From positions 1 to 55,995 of the forward strand of contig JBOFCO010000187.1 in NCBI GenBank assembly GCA_051646105.1: DNA of 55,995 nt, given 5' to 3'. The notes under the pieces were generated by a model. It did not search any database. It had not been told where the DNA came from and saw only the letters and a program-made list of their open reading frames with translations. The position numbers and the translations under genes are program-made. Shown one piece after another: positions 33,364 to 40,672 of the stretch (its first letter is position 1; each line of letters begins with the position of its first letter). The stretch is from JBOFCO01 sp051646105 (GTDB taxonomy: Bacteria > Pseudomonadota > Alphaproteobacteria > Rhodobacterales > Rhodobacteraceae).

Positions 33364-34064
33364 CCGCGGTTTGCGCCCTTCAGCCTGTGAAACAGATGCG
33401 TAAAGGTAGCCGCGCCGATCACCGGCACCAGCAGATTGACGAAAGGCAGCGAAAGCGGCGCAGCCATCATCGCACCCGCCAGCCATATGGTGCCGCCATT
33501 TGCACGCCGCAGGGCGCGTGCACCGTCTCTGCCCAGACGACGCATGGCCACCAGCGTAAAATATTCCCGCCCCAGCAGCCAGCCGTTCAGTCCCCAGAAC
33601 AGAAAGGGCGCCAGTGGTATCACAAAGGGATAGACCAGCAGCGCCAGCAGGTTCATCCCGACCATGACGCCCAGAAAGTTGACAGCGTCTTTCAGACTGT
33701 CGGTCAACGGCACGGCATCCGCCCCTGAAAGCGTCGGATAATGCCGTCGCTCTACCGCCGTCACCACATCTTCCAGCAGAAAGCCGCAGAACAGCGCCGC
33801 GACCGGAACCATCAGAAACACCGACAGGAGGGTGACCAGCGCCAGCGTGCCGATCCCGACGACGGTTTCCACCCCACCTATAGCCCCGATCCATGGCAGC
33901 GTCACCGTATCTGGGACAAAGACCTGAACAAGGGTGATAAAGGCATAACTGACCCCGGCAAGCAGCGCGACCGACAGCGCAACGCCCTGCAACAGCACCC
34001 TGCGGAAAACCGGATCACCAAGTTGGCCCAAGGCGCGGACAAAGGCGGCAAGGACAATCCCCAT
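33360..34064 (-). CDS. EI24-domain (CysZ-like) membrane protein
   Basis: The 234-residue integral membrane protein has about four to six hydrophobic segments and the EI24/CysZ features VFRRVLLQGVALSVALLAG, LEDVVTAVERRHYP and GLNGWLLGREYFTLVAMRR. CysZ members take up sulfate; the alphaproteobacterial EI24 proteins are mostly uncharacterised, so transport is only possible. It follows the nitroreductase on the same strand after two bases, so they are probably co-transcribed. Confidence 0.85.
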   Translation of the reverse strand: MGIVLAAFVRALGQLGDPVFRRVLLQGVALSVALLAGVSYAFITLVQVFVPDTVTLPWIGAIGGVETVVGIGTLALVTLLSVFLMVPVAALFCGFLLEDVVTAVERRHYPTLSGADAVPLTDSLKDAVNFLGVMVGMNLLALLVYPFVIPLAPFLFWGLNGWLLGREYFTLVAMRRLGRDGARALRRANGGTIWLAGAMMAAPLSLPFVNLLVPVIGAATFTHLFHRLKGANRG

Positions 34065-34066
34065 AA

Positions 34067-34645
34067 TCAGGCCATCCAGCTGACGATATCGGACAGCGCA
34101 GGGCGCGGCCTGTCGGGTGCTGTGACATCGGTCGTCGTGCCGACATGCACAAAACCCACCAGCGTTTCGTCCGCCGCAATCCCCAATCCTTCACGCAGGA
34201 AGTCGCGGTCATAAGCGGGCCAGCCGGTCAGCCAATTGGCGGCATAACCGCCAGCCAGTGCTGCGATCAAAAGGCCATAGCAGGCGGCCCCGGCGGAATA
34301 GGTCTGTTCCGACATGGGCACCTTGACGGTCGGGCGGGGCACCTGCACCACGGCCACGCACAATGGTGACTGGGCAAATTGCGCAACACCTTTCTGCGCC
34401 TTGTCCGCATCCAACCCTTGTTCCCCTGCCCGTTTCCCGGCAAGCGCGGCCAGCCGATCCAGCGCGGCGCGTTCCAGCACGATGAACCGCCACGGCACCA
34501 GCTTGCCGTGGTCCGGCGTGCGCGCCGCCGCAGTCAGTATCCGCGTCAGGGTGATCCGGTCCGGCACTGGCCCACCCAGCAGCCGCGCCGGGGTCGAGCG
34601 GCGGGCAAGCATGAAATCAAGCGGTTCGGCGGGATTGTCGGTCAT
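34067..34645 (-). CDS. Nitroreductase family protein (YdjA-like)
   Basis: FMN-dependent NAD(P)H oxidoreductase fold, 192 residues. FMN-phosphate Arg residues are in MLARRSTPARLLGGPVP, and the TAAARTPDHGKLVPWRFIV block with the AAYGLLIAALAGGYAANWLTG-like helix (here ACYGLLIAALAGGYAANW) is typical of the short YdjA branch. Physiological substrate unknown. It is two bases upstream of the EI24 gene. Confidence 0.88.
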   Translation of the reverse strand: MTDNPAEPLDFMLARRSTPARLLGGPVPDRITLTRILTAAARTPDHGKLVPWRFIVLERAALDRLAALAGKRAGEQGLDADKAQKGVAQFAQSPLCVAVVQVPRPTVKVPMSEQTYSAGAACYGLLIAALAGGYAANWLTGWPAYDRDFLREGLGIAADETLVGFVHVGTTTDVTAPDRPRPALSDIVSWMA

Positions 34646-34779
34646 GTCATACTCCGGTTATCGTGCAGATGTCGGCGATTGCGCCGCCGGGTTCAAGGGC
34701 CAGACGATGCAGCGGGAATGGGCAAAGGCCACATCGATAGCAGCATCCGGCTACCCGGAACCTTGCCGGGCTTCACCCC

Positions 34780-35034
34780 ATGCCTGACCCAGCGCTTGCA
34801 CATCTCGCCGTTACCGGCACCGAAATCGCGTTGCGCGTCACCCCGAAAGCGGCGCGAAATGCGGTCGTTCTGCAGAATGACGCGATCCGTATCTATGTCA
34901 CCACCGTACCCGAGGATGGCAAGGCAAATGCCGCCGTGCAGACACTGCTGGCCAAGGCACTTGGCATAGCGAAAACCCGGCTGGTTCTGGTGCGCGGCGC
35001 AACTTCCCGCGACAAGGTGTTCCGGGTCGATTGA
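34780..35034 (+). CDS. DUF167 (YggU) family protein
   Basis: The 84-residue protein has the family motif RVTPKAARNAV followed by IRIYVTTVPEDGKANAAV and VRGATSRDKVFRVD. Small conserved soluble protein of unknown function, often next to yggT; that partner is absent here. Its stop codon abuts the stop of the convergent hypothetical gene. Confidence 0.9.
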   Translation: MPDPALAHLAVTGTEIALRVTPKAARNAVVLQNDAIRIYVTTVPEDGKANAAVQTLLAKALGIAKTRLVLVRGATSRDKVFRVD

Positions 35035-35277
35035 TTATTCCTTGCCGCGGAGTTTCACCCGATAGATCCCTTCGGGCAGGTTCAGCGCTGCCGACAGTTC
35101 TCGAAGCTGCACATCCGAAAGCGTGATCTTGACCACCGTATCGCTTCTGGGATCGTATTGCTCGACCGTCACGCAATCCTCGAACGCGTTGATCACCACA
35201 TCTTCCTGAAGGCCGTCATGGCCTTCGTCCATCAGGGTGATGACCGTCGCATCGAAATCGTGCTCGATTGTGAACAT
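35035..35277 (-). CDS. Small conserved acidic protein, unknown function
   Basis: An 80-residue soluble protein, beginning MFTIEHDFDATVITLMDEGH and ending IYRVKLRGKE. Its regular alternation of beta-strand-like segments (VVINAFEDCVTVEQYDP, TVVKITLSDVQLRELSAALN) suggests a small beta-rich fold. The ATG at 35277 is preferred to an in-frame TTG at 35283. I do not recognise a named family; codon use resembles neighbouring genes, so it is probably genuine. Confidence 0.75.
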   Translation of the reverse strand: MFTIEHDFDATVITLMDEGHDGLQEDVVINAFEDCVTVEQYDPRSDTVVKITLSDVQLRELSAALNLPEGIYRVKLRGKE

Positions 35278-35412
35278 GGACAAAGCCTAGCCAATGGCGG
35301 TGAGACCGGCAAGACGCTTGCCGCCCGAAGACAACCATTCACGCCATCGGCACTGGCGCAAGTTGGACACGGTTTGCTAGACTGCAGTCGTGTTCGTCAT
35401 CCGGTTCCGATA

Positions 35413-36135
35413 ATGCTTCGCCCCTTTCTGCCTGCTCTGATACTTGTCACTGTCCTGCTTGCGGCCTGCGATACGCCCGCCTATCCCGTTGCCAGCGCGG
35501 GAACCGGCACTGTTCCGGTCGCGCCCGCCGGACCGCAACTTGATCCACAGACCGCGGCAGCGAATTTCCGGACCGTGGTCGCCCGGGTTGAACCCGTGGC
35601 TGAATCCCTTTGCCGGGGGCGCAACGGCGGCAATTGCGATCTCCAGATCATCGTTGACAGCCGCGCTGGTCAGCCCAAAAACGCCTATCAAACCCTGGAT
35701 GCCAACGGCCGACCCGTCGTGGCCTTCACCCTGGCGCTGATTGCTGACGCCCGCAACACCGACGAACTGGCTTTCGTGATGGGTCACGAAGCGGCACATC
35801 ACATACTTGACCACATCCCCCGCCAGCAAACCAGCACGGCCCTGGGCGGGCTTGCGGGCGGATTGATTGCCGCCGCGCTGGGCAGCGGCGACGAAACCGT
35901 GCGCGCCGCGCAGGACATCGGGGCAACGCTGGGCGCGCGCGGCTATTCGAAGGATCATGAGCTGGAGGCCGACAGCCTGGGTGCGGAAATCGCCCTTCGC
36001 GCTGGCTTCGATCCAGTGCGCGGTGCCGCCTTTTTCGCCAGGCTGCCCGATCCGGGAGACCGATTCCTTGGCACCCATCCGGCGAACGCACAGCGCATCG
36101 CCACGGTTCGCGCGGCGGTTGCCCGGTTGCAGTAA
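35413..36135 (+). CDS. M48-family metalloprotease lipoprotein
   Basis: The 240-residue protein has a lipoprotein signal peptide with lipobox LLAAC (Cys at about residue 19), then an M48 peptidase domain: FVMGHEAAHHILDH provides the zinc HExxH, and DHELEADSLGAEIALRAGFDP the third ligand Glu. The THPANAQRIATV C-terminal motif is family-typical. It acts in the periplasm, probably in envelope quality control like LoiP/BepA. The ATG at 35413 (MLRPFLPALI) is chosen because it begins the signal peptide; the frame is open earlier. Confidence 0.9.
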   Translation: MLRPFLPALILVTVLLAACDTPAYPVASAGTGTVPVAPAGPQLDPQTAAANFRTVVARVEPVAESLCRGRNGGNCDLQIIVDSRAGQPKNAYQTLDANGRPVVAFTLALIADARNTDELAFVMGHEAAHHILDHIPRQQTSTALGGLAGGLIAAALGSGDETVRAAQDIGATLGARGYSKDHELEADSLGAEIALRAGFDPVRGAAFFARLPDPGDRFLGTHPANAQRIATVRAAVARLQ

Positions 36136-36572
36136 GACCGCCCGCAAGACATGATTCCTTGCCATTATTCAACCAGAAGTTCTGCGCTTCGTGGGAATTT
36201 CTAGGCGAAAAGCGCCCTTCGGCAAGATCGGGATGCAAACGTTCCCCTTTTATCGTTTCGAAAATCTGCAAAGTAACTCATGAAAGGTCCGCAGACAACT
36301 TAACTGCGGCGCATATCAGAATAACTTCAACATACTGTATATAAACAATTAGTAATCCATTTTCCGCAGACTTCCGACACGACACGAACCGCGTATCGCG
36401 GTTTTGTTGGCTTCATTGTCAACCATAGTTCATCAGACACAAAGCCCGCGAGAAAGCACCCCAGTCTTGCCCAATTTTCGCCCCAAGCTCCGCCGTAAGT
36501 TGCAGTCATAAGGAATGCGATACAGCACCGCCAAGCCAGAACACGCAGCATACCAGGGGAAGGATAACAACG
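36136..36572. other. AT-richer leader region upstream of the Hint-like gene
   Basis: No gene is supported in these 437 bases. The middle (36240-36440) is clearly AT-richer than the flanks and contains CCGCAG-N9-CTGCGG (36289-36309), a copy of TCCGCAGAC at 36288-36296 and again at 36363-36371, and an ACTGTATATAAAC stretch near 36335 that would suit a promoter. A long, regulated 5' region for the downstream gene is the simplest reading. Confidence 0.5.
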
Positions 36573-37319
36573 ATGGCCCGCCATACCGCCAAGGGAACGA
36601 ACGCCAACGAACGCCGCGAACGCGCCATGCTGCGCCCGGCCGTTCCTGGAACGCTGATCCCCGGCATCCCGCCGCTGATGGACGAAATGTTCAGCGTCGA
36701 TGTGCTGCCGCCCCGCCGCGCCGCCAGTGCCGCCGCCCCGGTCGAAGTTCAGGCAGACCTGCTCCAGGGCGCTGCCGCCCCGGGGCTGCTCGCCGCCACC
36801 CGTATCGACACACCGAACGGCCCTCGCGCCGTGGGGTCGCTGCGCGCCGGCGATGTGGTGATGACGTCAACAGGCGAGGCCGCCACCGTCCTTTGGGCCG
36901 GTCGTAGCCACGCGACGCTTCCCGCCGCAATCTGCGGCATGACCCCGGTTCATGTGGCCGCTGGCGCACTGGGCCCTGATGCACCGCGCCATGCGGTTGT
37001 CGTGTCTGCCGCGCAGACGCTGCGGCTGACCGGATCGCAGGCCCGGTTCTGCTACGGCACCGCCGAAGCCTTCGTGCCAGCGGCAGAAATGGTGAATGAC
37101 CGTTCAATCCGCCAGCAGGCCACGGCCGAAACGGTTACGCTGGTCCATGTGATGATCGAAGGCGTGGGCACACTCTCGGCCGAAGGACTGGGTGTGGAAA
37201 GCTTCCTGCCGACACCGGACCATATCGCCGCCCTGTCCATGACCGCTCGTGCCGACCTGTTCGCACGCTTCCCGCATCTGAAACTGATGCTTGCGGAACC
37301 CGCCGGTCGCGCCGCCTGA
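36573..37319 (+). CDS. Hint_2-like protein lacking the self-processing residues
   Basis: The 248-residue protein matches the Hint_2 module common in Rhodobacterales from about residue 71 to 213: ATRIDTPNGPRAVGSLRAGDVV, VLWAGRSHATL, FVPAAEMVNDRSIR and VTLVHVMIEGVGTLSAEGLGVESFLP (each partial). The usual first residue Cys (CFxxGTxI) aligns with Gly71, and the SPxHR His aligns with Gln148 in VVSAAQTLRL, so self-cleavage looks impossible. The 70-residue N-terminus (basic, then Pro/Ala-rich) has no signal peptide. GGGGAAGGATAACAACG gives a ribosome-binding site. It is followed by a strong terminator and is monocistronic. Confidence 0.78.
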   Translation: MARHTAKGTNANERRERAMLRPAVPGTLIPGIPPLMDEMFSVDVLPPRRAASAAAPVEVQADLLQGAAAPGLLAATRIDTPNGPRAVGSLRAGDVVMTSTGEAATVLWAGRSHATLPAAICGMTPVHVAAGALGPDAPRHAVVVSAAQTLRLTGSQARFCYGTAEAFVPAAEMVNDRSIRQQATAETVTLVHVMIEGVGTLSAEGLGVESFLPTPDHIAALSMTARADLFARFPHLKLMLAEPAGRAA

Positions 37320-37358
37320 CATTTTTTTCTTCGCGTCACACACGCAGAGCATGACTGA

Positions 37359-37386
37359 CCGGCGGCGGCAACGTCGCCGGCTTTTT
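37359..37386 (+). terminator. Intrinsic terminator of the Hint-like gene
   Basis: CCGGCGGCG-GCAA-CGTCGCCGG forms a 9-base stem (one G-U) followed by CTTTTTC, 40 bases after the stop. A second T-rich run (ATTTTTTTCTTC) directly after the stop codon may add to it. Confidence 0.85.
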
Positions 37387-37461
37387 CAGACCGTGCGATA
37401 GGCGTGACTGGAGCGCGGGCAAACCCTGCCTACCCGTCAAGACGACCGGCATTCCGACAGC

Positions 37462-38049
37462 CTATGCCGCGAAGTCGCCGACCGCTTCGCGCCAGTGTCT
37501 GCGGCAGAGCGACACATAGCTTTCGTTGCCCCCGATCTGCACCTGATCGCCATCGGTCACAACGCGCCCCGCCCCATCCTTGCGGACAACCATCGTCGCC
37601 TTGCGGCCGCAATGACAGATCGTCCGCACCTCACGCATTTCGTCGGCCAGCGCCAGAAGGGCCGCAGAACCGGGGAACAGTTCCCCCCTGAAATCGACAC
37701 GCAGCCCGTAGCACATCACCGGAACCGCCAGATCGTCAACCGTCCGGGCAAGCTGCCAGACCTGGCTTTTCGAAAGAAATTGCGCTTCGTCCACGAATAC
37801 GCAGGCACAGGGGCCGACTTTCAGTCGCGCAACTATGCGGTTGAACAGGTTTTCATCGGGCCTGAAGGTTTCCGCAGGCGCCCCGATGCCTATGCGGCTT
37901 GCAATGCGGCCGGCACCGGCGCGGTTGTCGAATGCAGGTGTCAGCAGCAGTGTCTGCATCCCGCCCTCGTGATAGTTATGCGCCGCCTGAAGCAGGATCG
38001 TGGATTTCCCCGCATTCATCGTGGAATAGTGGAAGTAAAGCTTGGCCAT
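37462..38049 (-). CDS. tdk: Thymidine kinase (type II)
   Basis: Phosphorylates thymidine in salvage, 195 residues. Walker A is in HYSTMNAGKSTILLQ, the lasso/active Glu in VFVDEAQFLSKSQVWQL, and the zinc ribbon uses ICHCGRKAT and VSLCRRHW. ATG at 38049 is the family start. It is monocistronic, with a 450-base hairpin-rich gap upstream. Confidence 0.95.
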   Translation of the reverse strand: MAKLYFHYSTMNAGKSTILLQAAHNYHEGGMQTLLLTPAFDNRAGAGRIASRIGIGAPAETFRPDENLFNRIVARLKVGPCACVFVDEAQFLSKSQVWQLARTVDDLAVPVMCYGLRVDFRGELFPGSAALLALADEMREVRTICHCGRKATMVVRKDGAGRVVTDGDQVQIGGNESYVSLCRRHWREAVGDFAA

Positions 38050-38500
38050 GCCGGGCTGATAACTCCGCCCGTGTCAGCAGGCAAGATGCAAGGCCGGGTT
38101 CGGGTTCGAGGGCGGACCTGGGTGAGCACCTCCCCCGCCAAAGAGATACCGGGGAGGTCGGCGGGGGAGGAGGTGGGGTTCCGGAGTGGTGGCCCGTGCC
38201 GTGAGCGCCTGCGGCCCGCGAACCTTGCCTGGTCCGATGCGCTGTCCCTTTTCGGGTTTGCGCGATTTGATCGGGAAAGGCAGCAGGTCCGCCGCGGTGA
38301 CCGGATGATCCAAATCTGCCGCCTTGAGAAGCAGAACACGGCGGACCCCACCTCAACCGGTGTAAGGCACACCGGCCACTCGCACCCGTTCCGGAACACC
38401 GGAACGCTTTCTGAATGACAGGAAATCCTTTTCGGACTAATGGGAAAGGTAATGCGGGTTTCCCCCCAACCTGCGGAAGATCGACTGCAAAGAGGACGTG
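38050..38500. other. Hairpin-rich intergenic region between tdk and the HTH-like gene
   Basis: No gene is supported in these 451 bases. It contains a long G/C inverted repeat (CACCT-CCCCCGCC at 38127-38139 against GGCGGGGG-AGG-AGGTG at 38160-38175), CCGGTGT-AAGGC-ACACCGG at 38357-38375 and GTTCCGG-AACA-CCGGAAC at 38388-38405. The first resembles GC-rich extragenic palindromes of alphaproteobacteria; the last two, 13 bases apart, could be operators or leader hairpins for the gene at 38501. Confidence 0.6.
38126..38175. repeat. GC-rich extragenic palindrome
   Basis: Long inverted repeat with arms CCCCCGCC/GGCGGGGG extended by CACCT/AGGTG across a three-base bulge, loop of about 20 bases that itself holds GGGGAGG. 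Similar CTCCCC/GGGGAG palindromes occur at 54194-54214, suggesting a dispersed family. Confidence 0.55.
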
Positions 38501-38956
38501 ATGGACAGCGCGGCCAACTATCTGAAGAAACACTGCGAAGCCTTGGTCAAGGATGTCGGCATCGAGGCCGCCTGCGCGCTGACAGGGAAATCCAAGGCCA
38601 CGCTCGGGCGCTATTACTCCGATGCCACGGAGCATGCCGATCGCTTCATGCCGGTTGATGTCGTCGCACAATTGGAAGAAGCCGCACGGTTTCCGCATGT
38701 CACCAGTGCGCTCGCGGATCTGCGTGGCATCACGCTTGCCTATGACCAGGATCGCCATCTGGCCCCGAAGGGCGGCGTCAATCAGGATGTCGTCGCGCTA
38801 AGCCAGCGGTTCGCGCAGCTTATGGCCGAATATAACCAGTCGATTTCCGATGGCCGCATCACAATCAACGAAGCCAAGCGCCTGCTGAACGAAACCCAAG
38901 AAATCCAGCGCGTTCTGCTGGATATGAAGCTGCATCTTGAACATGAAGTGAACTGA
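38501..38956 (+). CDS. HTH-like hypothetical protein with helical C-terminus
   Basis: The 151-residue soluble protein has an N-terminal segment (about 15-45: DVGIEAACALTGKSKATLGRYYSD, in part) with the look of a helix-turn-helix like that in phage CII/Cox-type regulators, then a helical, partly heptad-like C-terminus (NEAKRLLNETQEIQRVLLDMK). It may be a DNA-binding oligomer of phage ancestry. ATG at 38501 with AGAGGA upstream is preferred over GTG at 38498. No phage genes adjoin it. Its hairpin-rich upstream region may be autoregulatory. Not recognised with certainty. Confidence 0.75.
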   Translation: MDSAANYLKKHCEALVKDVGIEAACALTGKSKATLGRYYSDATEHADRFMPVDVVAQLEEAARFPHVTSALADLRGITLAYDQDRHLAPKGGVNQDVVALSQRFAQLMAEYNQSISDGRITINEAKRLLNETQEIQRVLLDMKLHLEHEVN

Positions 38957-38960
38957 CGTC

Positions 38961-38982
38961 CTGCCGGGGTTGCCGCCGGCAG
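38961..38982 (+). terminator. Hairpin after the HTH-like gene
   Basis: CTGCCGG-GGTTGCCG-CCGGCAG, a perfect 7-base stem four bases after the stop codon and between convergent genes. No T-tract follows. Confidence 0.5.
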
Positions 38983-39007
38983 GGATCAAAGTTCTGGTAT
39001 CCGGCGA

Positions 39008-40339
39008 TCAGGCCGCCTGTTCGCGGCGCGGGCGGCGCGAAGGACGACGAGCCGGGCGCTTACGCTCTCCCGCTTCGGTCGCTGGCGCGTAGCTGCGCTT
39101 CTGGCCTTGCTGGCCGCCCGGCTTTTGGCCCTGACGCGGCGCTGGCTTGTTGCCATGGTTGCTGCTGCGGTGTGCAGGTTTCATGCTGGGCACGAAATCG
39201 TTCATCGGGACTTCGCCGCCGATCACCTCGATCGGCTGTTTCATCGCCTTTTCAATGGCCCGCAGCTCGCCCAGCTCGGCGGGGGAGCAGAATGCGACCG
39301 CACGACCTTCGGCACCGGCGCGGGCCGTCCGGCCAATGCGGTGCACATAGTTTTCCGGCACATTCGGCAAATCGTAGTTATAGACATGCCGTACCCCGGG
39401 AATGTCGATGCCCCGCGCCGCCACATCGGTAGCCACCAGCACCTTGATTTCCCCGGACCGGAACGCCGCAAGCGTGCGCTCCCGCTGTCCCTGGCTTTTG
39501 TTGCCGTGGATCGAGCCAACCTTGTAGCCCCAACTGTCCAGCAGCTTCATCAGCTTTTCCGAGCCGTGTTTGGTGCGACCGAATACCAGCGCCAGTTCAT
39601 CGGGGTGTTTGCTGATATAGTCGGACAGCAGTCGCGCCTTGTCGCCCTGATTGACGAAGTGCACACCCTGCTCGATCTTGTCTGCCGCCTTGCCGGGGGG
39701 GGACACCTGCACCTTGACCGGGTCTTTCAGGTAGGCGGTTGACAGCTCTTCCATCAGCTTCGGCATGGTCGCCGAAAACAGCATGGTCTGCCGTTGCTCG
39801 GGCAGCAGCCGGGCAATGCGGCGCAGCGCATGGATGAAGCCCAGATCAAGCATCTGATCGGCTTCATCCAGCACCAGATACCGCGTTTCCGCCAGATTGA
39901 CAGCCCGCCGGTCCAGAAGATCGATCAGACGGCCGGGCGTCGCGACAAGAATATCAATCCCGCGCGAAAGCCGGTCAGCCTGCACGTTGATCGAGGCCCC
40001 GCCGACGACGCGATAGGTGCGCACCGGCGTGCCCTTGGCAAAGTTCTGTATGTTCTCGGCGATCTGCGTGGCGAGTTCGCGGGTCGGTGCAAGGATCAGC
40101 GCGCGGGCCTGTTTCGGGTTGGGCCGTTTGCCGATCTGCATCAGCTTGTGCAGCAGCGGCAGGCCAAAGGCAGCCGTCTTGCCGGTGCCGGTCTGGGCAA
40201 GGCCCATCAGATCGCGGCCTTCCAGCACATGCGGGATCGCCTGTGTCTGGATCGGTGTGGGTGTGGTCAGCCCCAGCGTGGCCAGATTGGCCAGAATCTG
40301 CGGGTTGAGCGAAAGCGTATCGAACGTGGTCAAATCCAT
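39008..40339 (-). CDS. DEAD-box RNA helicase (RhlE-like)
   Basis: ATP-dependent RNA helicase, 443 residues. Motifs in order: Q motif TPTPIQTQAIP, I AQTGTGKTAAFGLPLL, Ia PTRELATQI, Ib TPGRLIDLL, II DEADQML, III SATMP, IV-V VATDVAARGIDIPG, VI HRIGRTARAG. The C-terminal 70 residues are Lys/Arg/Gln-rich and disordered (RhlE/CsdA-type RNA-binding tail). ATG at 40339 (MDLTTFDTLSL) is the family start; an in-frame ATG at 40576 is rejected. A GC-rich hairpin lies directly before the ribosome-binding region, suggesting post-transcriptional control, as for cold-induced helicases. Confidence 0.93.
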   Translation of the reverse strand: MDLTTFDTLSLNPQILANLATLGLTTPTPIQTQAIPHVLEGRDLMGLAQTGTGKTAAFGLPLLHKLMQIGKRPNPKQARALILAPTRELATQIAENIQNFAKGTPVRTYRVVGGASINVQADRLSRGIDILVATPGRLIDLLDRRAVNLAETRYLVLDEADQMLDLGFIHALRRIARLLPEQRQTMLFSATMPKLMEELSTAYLKDPVKVQVSPPGKAADKIEQGVHFVNQGDKARLLSDYISKHPDELALVFGRTKHGSEKLMKLLDSWGYKVGSIHGNKSQGQRERTLAAFRSGEIKVLVATDVAARGIDIPGVRHVYNYDLPNVPENYVHRIGRTARAGAEGRAVAFCSPAELGELRAIEKAMKQPIEVIGGEVPMNDFVPSMKPAHRSSNHGNKPAPRQGQKPGGQQGQKRSYAPATEAGERKRPARRPSRRPRREQAA

Positions 40340-40672
40340 AGTCCCGTTGCCCCCGGATTGCCGGGGGTGAATGAAAAGAACCGCCCCGGCAGGCAGGGCC
40401 AGCCGGTCGCGGCGCGAGGGTGCAGCCAGACGCGGCTGCCGGACCCCTGCGTGAAATGGGAACCTTTGCCCCGGTCCATGTCGCGCTGGCCGATTGGCCA
40501 GTGCCTGCGACGGCTGCTCACGCGGCAGCGAACCCTTGGGCATCGCGGACATGGGGGATTGTCGGGCCGAAGTCAAGGGCGATGGCAGGAACGCGACCTG
40601 CGGGACAGGGATTTGACAGCCTGCGTCGCATATGAAACGCAGGGGGCTGAACAGACAGCAAGAGCGACGCCA
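40340..40672. other. Divergent promoter region between the helicase and an exported protein
   Basis: No gene is supported in these 333 bases. Apart from the hairpin at 40350-40367, GCAGCC-AGACGC-GGCTGC (40422-40439) is a second perfect inverted repeat. Both could fold in the helicase leader RNA. Confidence 0.5.
40350..40367 (-). promoter_or_regulatory. Hairpin abutting the helicase ribosome-binding region
   Basis: CCCCCGG-CAAT-CCGGGGG on the message strand ends ten bases before the helicase ATG; the region after it is CAACGGGACT. The GGGGG arm is the nearest purine run to the start codon, so folding could limit ribosome access. Confidence 0.5.

Noticed and set aside
36327..36584. Minus-strand frame of 85 codons in the AT-rich leader
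   Set aside because: Cys/Trp-rich, no family features and overlaps the Hint-like gene start.
38126..38405. Possible CRISPR-like repeat array
   Set aside because: The palindromes differ in sequence and spacing; there are no repeated spacers or cas genes.
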